The notes beneath the pieces were generated by a model, which saw only the letters and a list, made by a program, of their open reading frames with translations, ran no database searches and was not told where the DNA came from. Made by a program: the position numbers and the translations under genes. Shown piece after piece: positions 25,467 through 34,127 of a DNA stretch of 40,363 nt. Within the stretch, counting starts at the first letter, position 1, and each line of letters opens with the position of its first letter. Source of the stretch: Lishizhenia sp033720595. GTDB lineage: Bacteria > Bacteroidota > Bacteroidia > Flavobacteriales_D > Crocinitomicaceae. The stretch is from NCBI RefSeq assembly GCF_033720595.1, contig NZ_JAWWCF010000003.1, forward strand, positions 1 to 40,363. Direction: 5' to 3'.

Positions 25467-26726
25467 TTAGCGTAATTCTACAAATCTAATGAGCAATTTT
25501 GTAATATCTTCAAACTCATTAAAACTCAATTCTTCGTAGGTATCAAAAACGTCATGATAATGTTTATTCGGTCCCATGGTGTATATAAAGAAACTTGGAA
25601 CCCCTTCTAAACTAAAGAAGTAATGATCTGAATTTTGGGTTGGACCTCTTTTCTTAATACGAGTTAAATATCCATGTTCATTGTTGATGGCTACTAAACT
25701 TTCATAAGCTTTAGTATGGACCGTTCCATTTACCACAGTAATTCCTTCTTCACCAGACCCCATAATATCTAGGTTGAGTAAGAATTTAATTTTTTTCAAT
25801 TTCAGCTGGGGATGTTTTACAAAATACTCGGACCCAACCAGACCAGCTTCCTCTCCGCCAAAAGCAATAAAAACAATATTATAATCTGCAGGGTTCTCTT
25901 TGAAATACTTGGCCATAGTTATCAGCATAGCCGTTCCCGAGGCGTTATCGTTAGCCCCTGGAAAATACGTATCAGCTCCCATTCTCCCCAAATGATCATA
26001 ATGACCGGTAAAAACTATGGTCTTTTTCGTCTTCTTTTTTGCTTTTACTTGCCCAATTACATTGTACGCTGTATAGTTTTTAATTAGCTCGGCATCTACA
26101 TTTACACGAAGGGTTTGACCTTCCTGATAAACACTATCCTGCAGGGTAATGACAATATTGTTGTATTGTTTCCTACCCACAGACCACGTGAATTTTTGGT
26201 GCGTTAAAATCACCACGGGTGCATAGGCTGAGAGTCCTGTTAAATTCGCTCTAATTTCTCGTTCTCTTCTGGCTGAAAGACCTCTTGTATCAATGAGAAA
26301 AGCATTTTTCTCTTCCTTTTGTACCTGTTCAAAAATATCTTGAAGTTGAATTTGACTTTTAAGAATATTGGTATCGATAACAGCCGGAACAAGTTGTCCG
26401 TCAAAACTAGGCGAATGGGCATCCACCATAAAATGTTTCCCCGGAATCAATTGTTTTTCACCATAACTTACTGCCATTGAACTCGGAAAGGTATTCACCT
26501 GTAAATTAAAAGCCTGTAAGAAAGACGAATCGAGTGGTTCAAGACCAATCTTCTCAAATTCACCAGCGATGTAATGCGCCGCTTTTACGTCCCCTTGGTT
26601 AACGTAACCTCTTCCATGAAATTCAGGTTTACACAAATCTTGGGTTATACGTCTTGCCTCATCAAGCTGAGACCAAGCGAGGGAACCCAAAAATAAAGTA
26701 GCAATAAGTAAGATGAAATTACGCAT
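25467..26726 (-). CDS. M28-family zinc metallopeptidase (secreted aminopeptidase type)
   Basis: 419 residues from the ATG at 26726, which opens the signal peptide MRNFILLIATLFLGSLAWSQ; an ATG 12 nt earlier is also in frame. The co-catalytic zinc site is complete: His/Asp in FTGHYDHLG, bridging Asp in PGANDNASGTAML, Glu-Glu in FGGEEAGLVGSEYF, Asp in FLLNLDIMGSG and His in QNSDHYFF. The region between the signal and the catalytic domain resembles a PA-type insert (about 90-200). It should trim N-terminal residues from peptides in the periplasm or outside the cell. Its start overlaps the end of the Glu-rich gene by 8 nt, so they are cotranscribed. Confidence 0.92.
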   Translation of the reverse strand: MRNFILLIATLFLGSLAWSQLDEARRITQDLCKPEFHGRGYVNQGDVKAAHYIAGEFEKIGLEPLDSSFLQAFNLQVNTFPSSMAVSYGEKQLIPGKHFMVDAHSPSFDGQLVPAVIDTNILKSQIQLQDIFEQVQKEEKNAFLIDTRGLSARREREIRANLTGLSAYAPVVILTHQKFTWSVGRKQYNNIVITLQDSVYQEGQTLRVNVDAELIKNYTAYNVIGQVKAKKKTKKTIVFTGHYDHLGRMGADTYFPGANDNASGTAMLITMAKYFKENPADYNIVFIAFGGEEAGLVGSEYFVKHPQLKLKKIKFLLNLDIMGSGEEGITVVNGTVHTKAYESLVAINNEHGYLTRIKKRGPTQNSDHYFFSLEGVPSFFIYTMGPNKHYHDVFDTYEELSFNEFEDITKLLIRFVELR

Positions 26727-27600
26727 ATCTTCTTTCAACTTTTTTCACAAAATCCGTCACCACTTCATTGTCTAAATCCCAATTCATCGAAACGGCAACT
26801 TCGCTTAATTGCTGTTTAGCAGTTGCGTAAGAATCAAGGTTATCTAGTGTATTTAAGGTAGATTCAAATTTATCCTTATTCCCTTCGAATAATTCGTTGA
26901 TACACTGCAATCTATCATTCAACCCAAAAGCTTCTTTCAATGAAGCAATCTTTGTAGCACCAAATTTAGAGGCTAAAGAATTGTCTTCGTTACTGTTAAA
27001 CCTATCGTAAAAACTCCCTTGATTATGCACAGGGTTATTCAAAGTATTGATGGGTTCGGGTTGTGTTATAGTAACTTTTGTAATCTCCTTTTTAGGCGCT
27101 TCCTCCTTAGGAGCTTCTGGTTCTGGAGCCACTTCTTTTGGCGCCTGAGCAACAGGTTTTGAATTTTGTCCTAATGATTCTTCTACCTTCTCTTCAGCAG
27201 GTGCTTCATCAAAATTCAAACTCAAGTTTGCTTTCTCCTCTTCGATTTCCTCAGTGGGTGTAGAAAAGTCAAACATCATTCCTTCTGACGCACTCGGTGC
27301 TTCTTTTTCTATGACCTGAGTAGTTTCAGCTTCTGTTTTTTCTACTTCCTGCTTACTTTCTTCAACAACTTCTTTTTCTACTGGAGTATTCACAACTTTA
27401 CCTTGCGCTTCATACACCTTTTGTTCCAAAGCTTTGTAGCGCAAAATCAAACATCTTTCGTGGAATTCTCTTGACAACTGAACGAGTTCTTCCATTTCCA
27501 ATTGGTTCAATTTTCCATTTTGCAATTGCTCTGTTAAAGCATTTAATCTCTGAAGTATTTCTTGTTGTGTATCCACGGTTTTAATTTTCAAGTTTAACAT
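26719..27600 (-). CDS. Hypothetical Glu-rich protein with conserved Bacteroidota C-terminal domain
   Basis: 293 residues, cytoplasmic. Three parts are visible: an N-terminal helical region (1-65, EILQRLNALTEQLQNGKLNQ); a low-complexity Glu/Pro/Ala/Val linker (70-185), probably disordered; and a conserved helical C-terminus (200-293, KIASLKEAFGLNDRLQCINE, LFEGNKDKFESTLNTLD, WDLDNEVVTDFVKKVERRY). This C-terminal module is widespread in Bacteroidota proteins of unknown function, as far as I recall. The gene heads an operon with the M28 peptidase (8-nt overlap). An exact TAAATTTG -7 element lies at 27653-27660 on the minus strand. Confidence 0.82.
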   Translation of the reverse strand: MLNLKIKTVDTQQEILQRLNALTEQLQNGKLNQLEMEELVQLSREFHERCLILRYKALEQKVYEAQGKVVNTPVEKEVVEESKQEVEKTEAETTQVIEKEAPSASEGMMFDFSTPTEEIEEEKANLSLNFDEAPAEEKVEESLGQNSKPVAQAPKEVAPEPEAPKEEAPKKEITKVTITQPEPINTLNNPVHNQGSFYDRFNSNEDNSLASKFGATKIASLKEAFGLNDRLQCINELFEGNKDKFESTLNTLDNLDSYATAKQQLSEVAVSMNWDLDNEVVTDFVKKVERRYA

Positions 27601-27652
27601 CGTTCATTCCCAGTGAGCTAAAGAAAGTTTACACCCACTTTTTAAGAGTACC

Positions 27653-27660
27653 CAAATTTA
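27653..27660 (-). promoter_or_regulatory. -7 element for the Glu-rich gene/M28 operon
   Basis: On the minus strand TAAATTTG matches TAnnTTTG exactly and would start transcription about 45 nt ahead of the ATG at 27600. A TTG lies only 13 nt further upstream, shorter than the usual spacing, so the -33 is unclear. Confidence 0.5.
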
Positions 27661-27792
27661 ACTATTATGTTTTCAACTTTAGAAGAGATTGAAGGGAGTT
27701 TTAAAAGAAGAATGTTAATCATTTCACACAAAATGTATTCCTAAGTCATTTTCGAATGTTGCTTACTTCTTAAAATAAAGGAGTTAATGACT

Positions 27793-27800
27793 TATCTTTC
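27793..27800 (+). promoter_or_regulatory. Possible -7 element for murF-alr
   Basis: TATCTTTC matches TAnnTTTG at 7 of 8 positions and would put the transcript start near 27806, about 54 nt ahead of the TTG start codon. No convincing -33 TTTG at normal spacing is seen. Confidence 0.35.
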
Positions 27801-27859
27801 CGTATTTTTACACCCAAATCCTTCGTATAGAGGGAGTACTTCTTATAAAAACGTAGAAA

Positions 27860-30136
27860 TTGAACTTGAATTATACATACGCAGACTTAGCAGACCTACT
27901 TTACGCCCAAGAAACACCTCAAATAGACGGAGGAATAAAGGGGATTGCTTACGACACAAGAAGAATTTACGGTGCTGATGACTTGGCCTTTTTTGCTCTT
28001 CACACAACAAAAGACAATGGTCATGTATATATTCAAGATGCTTACGATAAAGGAGTTAGATGCTTTGTAGTTCAAGAAGATGTAGATCTTCCTCATGATG
28101 CTTGTGTTCTTAAAGTTGAAGACACTTTGGAGGCCTTGCAAACATTAGCAAAAAAACACCGAGAGCAATTTTCTTATCCGGTTATCGCTATTACCGGAAG
28201 TTATGGTAAAACCATGGCCAAAGAATGGTTGTATTCGCTTTTGAAGGATGATTACCAAATCATTCGAAGTCCAAAAAGCTACAATTCGCAACTCGGCGTT
28301 GCTTTGAGTTTGTTAGAAATGAGTCACGAACATAACCTCGCCATTATTGAGGTTGGAATTTCTGAACCTGGAGAAATGGAGATTTTGGAAGACATTGTAG
28401 ATCCAACTTTAGGTATATTCACAGGAATTGGTGCTGCTCATCAAGAAAACTTTGAATCAGAAAAACAGCATGTAAAGGAAAAATTAAAACTATTCAAGCA
28501 TGCCAATTTTGTATTTGCTCAAGAAGAATACGCTTCTCCTTTCAGACGTTCTAAAATAAACGTTGAATACCCGAGTCAACCTGCAAAAGCATTAGCCGCA
28601 ATGGCTGCAACTCCCTTCAAAGCTACCCTTGAAAACTGTATAGAATGTGCATTATTCTTAGGACGACAACCTGAAGATATGGAGCCCCTCGTGAAACAAC
28701 TACCAACGGTAGCTTCTCGAATGGAAATATTAGTAGGGAAGAATGACAACCTATTAATCAATGATACTTACTCGTTGGACCTACATGCGCTGGAACAAGC
28801 TTTAAACTACCTTTTATCCATTAAGGAAAAAAAGCAAAAAATAGCTGTGATTGACCTTACTCTTTCATCAAAAGATGAACAAGAAAAAGTTGTTGCTTTT
28901 ATGGATAACTTCCCCTTGGATGAAGTATATTTTCTGAAGGATGAAATAATTCCTGAAGCTTTAGACAATATAAAAAATGCCGCCATTTTATTCAAAGCAA
29001 AAAGAAGGAGTTTCATCAAAAAAGAAATTGAAAATTTTAAGGAAAAGAAGCACGACACTTGGTTAGAAATAGATCAATCAGCTATACTAGAAAACATTCA
29101 ACTTTTCAGAAGCAAACTCAACAATAACACGCAATTATTGTGCATGGTGAAAGCATCTTCTTATGGATCTGGCGATGTAAAAATGGCACATCTTTTAGAA
29201 AGTGCCGGTGTTGATTATCTAGGTGTTGCCTATGCCGATGAAGGTGTTGATTTGCGTAAAGCAGGAATTCAAAGTCCGATTATGGTCATGAATACTTCCG
29301 AAAGCGCTTTTCAAGAAATTATTAAACACGACCTAGAACCTGCAATTTTTGACTTACCTCAACTGGAGGCATTTATAAGAAGTTTGATTCGATTCAAGAA
29401 AACGAATTTCCCCATTCATATTAAGGTAGAAACAGGAATGAATCGCCTAGGTTTCTCTGAAGAAGATTTAGAGGGATTGTTTGAACTTCTTCAGGCACAA
29501 CCCGAGGTCACTGTAAAATCTGTATACTCTCACTTGGCTAGTTCAGATGACGCTGCAAGTTCATTTACACATAAACAAGCGAAACGATTTGCCCAATACA
29601 AGGATATTTTCGATCATAAATTAGGAGCAAACATCCACTATCATTTATTGAATTCATCGGGCATACTCAATTTCCCAGAATACCAATATTCCATGGTAAG
29701 ATTAGGGATAGGAATGTATGGATATATTCCACATCAAAATGGATTAAAACCCAGCTTATCTTGGTATACTCGCATTTCTCAAATCAAAGAAATAGAGGCC
29801 GGAGAAACCGTAGGTTACAATCAAAGTTTTACAGCCAATAAAAAGATGCATATAGCAACACTTCCGATTGGTTATTCTGATGGCTTACGCAGAGTTTTAG
29901 GCCATGGGAAGGGTGAGTTTTTCTTAGCAGGAAAAAAAGTTCATACACTTGGAAACATTTGTATGGATATGTGTATGATAGATGTGACAGATATAACCTG
30001 TAAAAAGGGAGACCTCGTGGAAATCATCGGTGATAATAATGACATTTTCGACTTAGCAAAAGCCAGTGAAACCATTGTTTATGAATTGATGACAGGTATT
30101 TCAAAGCGCGTAGAAAGGGTCTACTTACAGCATTAA
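27860..30136 (+). CDS. Fused UDP-MurNAc-tripeptide--D-Ala-D-Ala ligase (MurF) and alanine racemase
   Basis: 758 residues. The first ~395 are MurF: P-loop GSYGKT at 113-118 (Tyr at 115 where Asn is usual), the substrate/acceptor segment SYNSQLGVALSLL, AIIEVGISEPGEM with the catalytic Glu, HQENFES, and the C-terminal INDTYSLDLHALEQAL. The rest is a fold-type III PLP alanine racemase: PLP Lys431 (MVKASSYGSG), VETGMNRLGFS, RLGIGMYGY, the Tyr region VGYNQSF, PIGYSDGLRR and NICMDMCMIDVT. The enzyme would make D-Ala and then join D-Ala-D-Ala to the cell-wall precursor, in the cytoplasm. This fusion is known in Bacteroidota. It starts with TTG: a TAG lies two codons upstream, and the first in-frame ATG would remove the N-terminal domain. 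Slightly shorter than typical fusions (about 820). Confidence 0.93.
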   Translation: MNLNYTYADLADLLYAQETPQIDGGIKGIAYDTRRIYGADDLAFFALHTTKDNGHVYIQDAYDKGVRCFVVQEDVDLPHDACVLKVEDTLEALQTLAKKHREQFSYPVIAITGSYGKTMAKEWLYSLLKDDYQIIRSPKSYNSQLGVALSLLEMSHEHNLAIIEVGISEPGEMEILEDIVDPTLGIFTGIGAAHQENFESEKQHVKEKLKLFKHANFVFAQEEYASPFRRSKINVEYPSQPAKALAAMAATPFKATLENCIECALFLGRQPEDMEPLVKQLPTVASRMEILVGKNDNLLINDTYSLDLHALEQALNYLLSIKEKKQKIAVIDLTLSSKDEQEKVVAFMDNFPLDEVYFLKDEIIPEALDNIKNAAILFKAKRRSFIKKEIENFKEKKHDTWLEIDQSAILENIQLFRSKLNNNTQLLCMVKASSYGSGDVKMAHLLESAGVDYLGVAYADEGVDLRKAGIQSPIMVMNTSESAFQEIIKHDLEPAIFDLPQLEAFIRSLIRFKKTNFPIHIKVETGMNRLGFSEEDLEGLFELLQAQPEVTVKSVYSHLASSDDAASSFTHKQAKRFAQYKDIFDHKLGANIHYHLLNSSGILNFPEYQYSMVRLGIGMYGYIPHQNGLKPSLSWYTRISQIKEIEAGETVGYNQSFTANKKMHIATLPIGYSDGLRRVLGHGKGEFFLAGKKVHTLGNICMDMCMIDVTDITCKKGDLVEIIGDNNDIFDLAKASETIVYELMTGISKRVERVYLQH

Positions 30137-30181
30137 ATAACATCTAACCATATAAATTAACACCTTGTTAATTGGCAAAGT

Positions 30182-30260
30182 ATGAATTGTCTCTACTTTG
30201 TCCGCGCGCCCAGAAAGCCCTAAAACGGACTTTCAGCGAGAACAACCTCTCAGCATTCTT
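30182..30260. other. GC-rich patch with a hairpin between murF-alr and the T9SS type B gene
   Basis: In this 183-nt gap the stretch around 30200-30245 is clearly richer in G and C than its surroundings and contains gaaagccc (30213-30220) / ggactttc (30227-30234), an 8-bp hairpin with one mismatch. A 13-codon plus-strand frame (ATG 30182, TAA in the hairpin loop at 30221) is present but may be chance. No T-run follows, so it is not a classic terminator. Possibly a dispersed repeat or part of a small RNA. Confidence 0.3.
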
Positions 30261-30304
30261 CACGTCTTACTTATACATACCCGGCATTGTTACTAATAAA
30301 TCCG

Positions 30305-30312
30305 TAACTTTA
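30305..30312 (+). promoter_or_regulatory. Possible -7 element for the T9SS type B gene
   Basis: TAACTTTA is one mismatch from TAnnTTTG. The transcript would begin near 30318, which favours translation from the ATG at 30335 over the one at 30320. Confidence 0.35.
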
Positions 30313-30334
30313 ACATAGAATGCTTTTACAAACT

Positions 30335-32626
30335 ATGAAAACTTTCTTCTATATAAGCTCGTGCCTTTTAATGTTGATTCCTCAACTTGTTTTGGGGCAA
30401 TGTAGTCCTGCCATTCAGAATTTTTCTTTAGGAAACGATACTGTTTTATGTAGTTCACCTTATTCGATTAATGCGGGAGGGAATTTCCAAACTTATGAAT
30501 GGAACAATGGTACAACCAACGATTATCTTATCGCATACTCTACTGGCACCTATTCTGTAACCGTAATGGAAACCAATGGAAATTTAATTGTCAATGGTGA
30601 TTTCGAATCTGGTGTTACTGGTTTTAATACAGACTACAACACAGCTTCAGGAGGTCCATGGGGCCCTTTGTCTAATGAAGGAGAATACATGATTTCAACT
30701 TCGCCATCTTTAACACACAACAACTTCCTTAACTGCGGTGATCATACAACGGGAACTGGAAATATGTTTATTGTGAACGGATCAAGTGTTCCGAATAGCA
30801 ATGTATGGTGTCAAACCGTAAATAATATAACCCCGAATACAGATTATGCTTTTTCTTGTTGGGCGATGAACGTATTGAACAGCACCAATGTCAGTAACCT
30901 TCAATTTTTCATTAACGGTGTACAAATCGGGTCAGTATTTAATACCAACACCACTGGTTGTATTTGGCAACAATTTACAGACACGTGGAACTCTGGAAAT
31001 GCTACGACCGCAACACTCTGTATAACCAATCAAAACACTTCTGTAGGTGGTAATGATTTTGCTTTGGACGATATCGTTTTTGGTCCGATTTGCTATGCCA
31101 CAGATAGTATCAATATTACATTTGAAAATTATCAACAAACACTCACTGGAGTTGACCCGCTTTGTGCAGGAACAGCCACCGGAGAAATTCATGTAGATAA
31201 TCCTGGAGCAACAGAGTATAGTTTTGATAATGGACTTACCTATCAAGCAGATTCATTCATGTTAAATTTACCAGCAGGAATGTATGATGTATGTTCACGT
31301 TCTGCTGCAGGGTGTGAATATTGTGGAAACATATTGATTTCAGACCCTCCACCGGTAGGCGTTACTGTATCGAATGACACTACAATTTGTGAAAACGGTA
31401 CAGCTACAATTAATGCGGTTGGTTCCAACGGTACATCTTTTATTTATCATTGGGATTTCACAACTGATCAAGGCCCCCAACAGGTTGTAACTCCAGGTGT
31501 AGCTAGTAATTACAAAGTTGCGGCAGAAAATCAAAACGGATGTATTTCTGACACGCAAGAATACCAACTGAGTTATTATCCTCCTCTAGATGGTATTATT
31601 TCACCTGACACCCTAATTTGCCCGGATGACATTGCAACTCTTATGGCTGGTGCTAACGGTGGAATTGGTGGTCCATATGACTTTACTTGGTCTTCAGGAA
31701 CCACTGATACTCAAAATAATTTTAGTTCTGAAAATGTGAGTCCGCCCGCCACAACTTCGTATGATGTAACTATCTCTGATGCTTGTGAAAGTACTCCGAT
31801 CACATTTTCAACTACAGTAAATGTTTCACCACTTCCACAACCTGGGTTTACAGCCTTGGAAATAGAGCAATGTGAACCTGCAATTTTCGAACTTACTTCC
31901 ACTTCTGACCCTACATTAACGCAAAACATTGAATGGTGGATAAGTAATAATGAATACCATCCTTCGGGAAATTCTATTACAACGGATACTTATATGGAGG
32001 GGGTATATGATGTAACCATGAGTATAACAACCCCCATTGGCTGTGTAATAGAACAAACCTTTACAGATACACTTGTTGTACACCCTCTTCCCTTTGCCGA
32101 TTTTGACTATGGTCCAAAACCTATATACATGTTTTCGCCAACCGTAGATTTCACAAATCATTCTACAGATGCAGTTAGTTACGAATGGACGTTCTTTGGG
32201 GGGGATCCCGGAACGAGTCAAAATACAGAATTAACCGTAGATTATCCGGAAGGACAGGAAGGTGAATATCAAGTTCAATTGGTAGCTATTTCCAGTTTTG
32301 GATGTAGAGACACCTTGGTAAAACCTGTTAAAATAGAGCCTGAAATTCTTATTTATGCTCCCAATAGTTTTACACCAGACGATGATGAATTCAACCCAAC
32401 ATGGCGTGTATTCATGGAAGGAATAGATGTTTACTCTTTTGAATTAGTCATATACAACAGATGGGGAGAAGTTGTTTTTAAAAGTCAAGACATCAACGAA
32501 GCTTGGGATGGTACCTACAACGGGCAAACTGTTAAAGATGGCACCTATATGTGGAAATTAAATGTGCGAGAACTAAACACAGATAAACGTTTAGAATATC
32601 ACGGAAGTATTAACGTATTGAGATAA
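30335..32626 (+). CDS. Secreted protein with PKD domain and T9SS type B (gliding motility-associated) sorting domain
   Basis: 763 residues from the ATG at 30335 (signal MKTFFYISSCLLMLIPQLVLGQC); an ATG five codons earlier is possible. Then come an Ig/PKD-like opening (LGNDTVLCSSPYSINAGGN), a jelly-roll carbohydrate-binding-like domain (about 85-245, LIVNGDFESGVTGFNTD to DFALDDIVFGPIC), several SprB/PKD-type beta domains, a PKD repeat (YEWTFFGGDPGTSQNTEL), and the CHU_C type B domain (APNSFTPDDDEFNPTWRVF, VIYNRWGEVVFKS, WDGTYNGQTVKDGTYMWKL). It should cross the outer membrane by the type IX system and stay at the surface or be released; adhesion is a likely role. A bidirectional terminator follows immediately. 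Confidence 0.88.
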   Translation: MKTFFYISSCLLMLIPQLVLGQCSPAIQNFSLGNDTVLCSSPYSINAGGNFQTYEWNNGTTNDYLIAYSTGTYSVTVMETNGNLIVNGDFESGVTGFNTDYNTASGGPWGPLSNEGEYMISTSPSLTHNNFLNCGDHTTGTGNMFIVNGSSVPNSNVWCQTVNNITPNTDYAFSCWAMNVLNSTNVSNLQFFINGVQIGSVFNTNTTGCIWQQFTDTWNSGNATTATLCITNQNTSVGGNDFALDDIVFGPICYATDSINITFENYQQTLTGVDPLCAGTATGEIHVDNPGATEYSFDNGLTYQADSFMLNLPAGMYDVCSRSAAGCEYCGNILISDPPPVGVTVSNDTTICENGTATINAVGSNGTSFIYHWDFTTDQGPQQVVTPGVASNYKVAAENQNGCISDTQEYQLSYYPPLDGIISPDTLICPDDIATLMAGANGGIGGPYDFTWSSGTTDTQNNFSSENVSPPATTSYDVTISDACESTPITFSTTVNVSPLPQPGFTALEIEQCEPAIFELTSTSDPTLTQNIEWWISNNEYHPSGNSITTDTYMEGVYDVTMSITTPIGCVIEQTFTDTLVVHPLPFADFDYGPKPIYMFSPTVDFTNHSTDAVSYEWTFFGGDPGTSQNTELTVDYPEGQEGEYQVQLVAISSFGCRDTLVKPVKIEPEILIYAPNSFTPDDDEFNPTWRVFMEGIDVYSFELVIYNRWGEVVFKSQDINEAWDGTYNGQTVKDGTYMWKLNVRELNTDKRLEYHGSINVLR

Positions 32627-32627
32627 A

Positions 32628-32655
32628 AAAAGGCCTCATTGTATTGAGGCCTTTT
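32628..32655. terminator. Bidirectional terminator between convergent genes
   Basis: Perfect 11-bp arms aaaaggcctca / tgaggcctttt with a 6-nt loop, A-run on one side and T-run on the other. It begins 1 nt after the stop of the T9SS type B gene and about 20 nt after the phoH stop on the other strand, so it serves both. Confidence 0.92.
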
Positions 32656-32674
32656 CAGTATTAATATATCGCTT

Positions 32675-34000
32675 TTATAGCAATTCATTGGCCAGGTTGG
32701 CTAAATCAGATCTTTCACCTTTTTCTAGTTTGATATGAGCAAAGAGCTTTTGACCCTTCACCTTATCAATCAAGTAAGCTAATCCATTAGAATGCTCATC
32801 CAAATAAGGTGTATCAATTTGACGTACATCTCCTGTAAAGATTATTTTGGTTCCTTCTCCAGCACGTGTAATAATCGTTTTCACCTCATGCGGTGTAAGG
32901 TTTTGAGCTTCATCAATAATGAAAATAATGTTACTCAAACTCCTTCCACGTATAAACGCCAATGGTGTAATTAGTATCTTGCCTTCCTCTTGCATTTCAA
33001 CAATAGCCCTGTGCTTGCGCTCATTTTCACCAAATTGATTTTTAATGAACTTAAGGTTATCCCACAAGGGCTCCATGTACGGGGATATTTTATCATTGGC
33101 ATCTCCGGGTAAGAAACCGATATCCTTGTTGGACAGCGGCACCAGTGGTCTGGCCAAGATAATTTGCTGATATTTCTTGTGTTGTTCCAGCGCTGAAGCA
33201 AGAGCCAATAGCGTTTTACCTGTACCAGCTACACCTTGAAGAACAACCAATTTAATTTCTGGATTCATCAAAGCATTGATGGCAAAAGCTTGTTCCGCAT
33301 TCTTAGGTTTAATACCATACGTAAACCCCTTCTCTACTCTTTCTACCTCATTACTTATGGGATTATAATACGCCAATGCAGAAGACTTCCCATTGTTTAA
33401 AATATAGTATCCATTTGCATATTTCTGTGCCCCCAACAATCCATTCTCCTCTATTTTCCCTTTTTGAAATAGTTCTCGAATAATGTCAGACTCCACATGA
33501 TTTATGGTTACTAAACTCGATTTATCCAACTGAACATCATCCACCTTTCCGGTCTCGTAATCTTCGGATGTAATCCCCAAAGCTTTGGACTTAATTCTCA
33601 GATTAATGTCTTTGGTAACTAACACTACCTCCTTTTGTTCGGATAATTTCAAACAAAGTGCAGCGTTAATGATTTTGTGGTCATTTTTCCCTTCCGCATA
33701 AATTTTTTCAGCGTCCAAACCGTCGGGATGATTTTCCAAGACTATTTTGAAATTTCCCTTTCCTCTTCCAAGGGGAATCCATTCCATTAAAGACCCTGAT
33801 TTTCCCGATAATTTATCGATAAAGCGAATAACCTCTCTGGCACAAAAGTTTTTAGTATCATTCCCTACTTTGAATTTATCCAATTCTTCGAGAACAGTAA
33901 TAGGTATGGCTACATCATTTTTTACAAAACTGGTGATTGCATTAAAATCATGAAGCAAAACAGAAGTGTCAAGAACGTAAATTTTTGATTTCTTTGCCAT
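32675..34000 (-). CDS. PIN domain-PhoH ATPase fusion (PhoH2-type ribonuclease/helicase)
   Basis: 441 residues, the usual length. The N-terminal PIN nuclease domain (1-150) has the acidic residues in YVLDTSVLLHD, ITVLEELDKFK and VLVTKDINLRIKS. The C-terminal PhoH ATPase domain has Walker A LQGVAGTGKTLLALASAL (about 250-267), ILARPLVPLSNKDIGFLPGD, Walker B IIFIIDEAQNLTPHE and TGDVRQIDTPY. PhoH2 proteins unwind and cleave RNA in vitro. It stands alone, with no upstream antitoxin-like small ORF (the partner reported in mycobacteria). Cytoplasmic. Confidence 0.93.
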   Translation of the reverse strand: MAKKSKIYVLDTSVLLHDFNAITSFVKNDVAIPITVLEELDKFKVGNDTKNFCAREVIRFIDKLSGKSGSLMEWIPLGRGKGNFKIVLENHPDGLDAEKIYAEGKNDHKIINAALCLKLSEQKEVVLVTKDINLRIKSKALGITSEDYETGKVDDVQLDKSSLVTINHVESDIIRELFQKGKIEENGLLGAQKYANGYYILNNGKSSALAYYNPISNEVERVEKGFTYGIKPKNAEQAFAINALMNPEIKLVVLQGVAGTGKTLLALASALEQHKKYQQIILARPLVPLSNKDIGFLPGDANDKISPYMEPLWDNLKFIKNQFGENERKHRAIVEMQEEGKILITPLAFIRGRSLSNIIFIIDEAQNLTPHEVKTIITRAGEGTKIIFTGDVRQIDTPYLDEHSNGLAYLIDKVKGQKLFAHIKLEKGERSDLANLANELL

Positions 34001-34127
34001 ATGAGTAGTTTCCTCTCAATTTACAAAAGAATTCAACGTATTTTACTTCTTGACACTTCCATTAATCAACACGTTGCTAACAAAATGTTGATATCTCTCT
34101 TTTATAGTCTATTACGACTTCAAGCAA

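Noticed and set aside
32675..34000. PIN-PhoH considered as a toxin-antitoxin module
   Set aside because: No small ORF precedes it on the minus strand in the 127-nt gap, so a paired antitoxin is not supported here.
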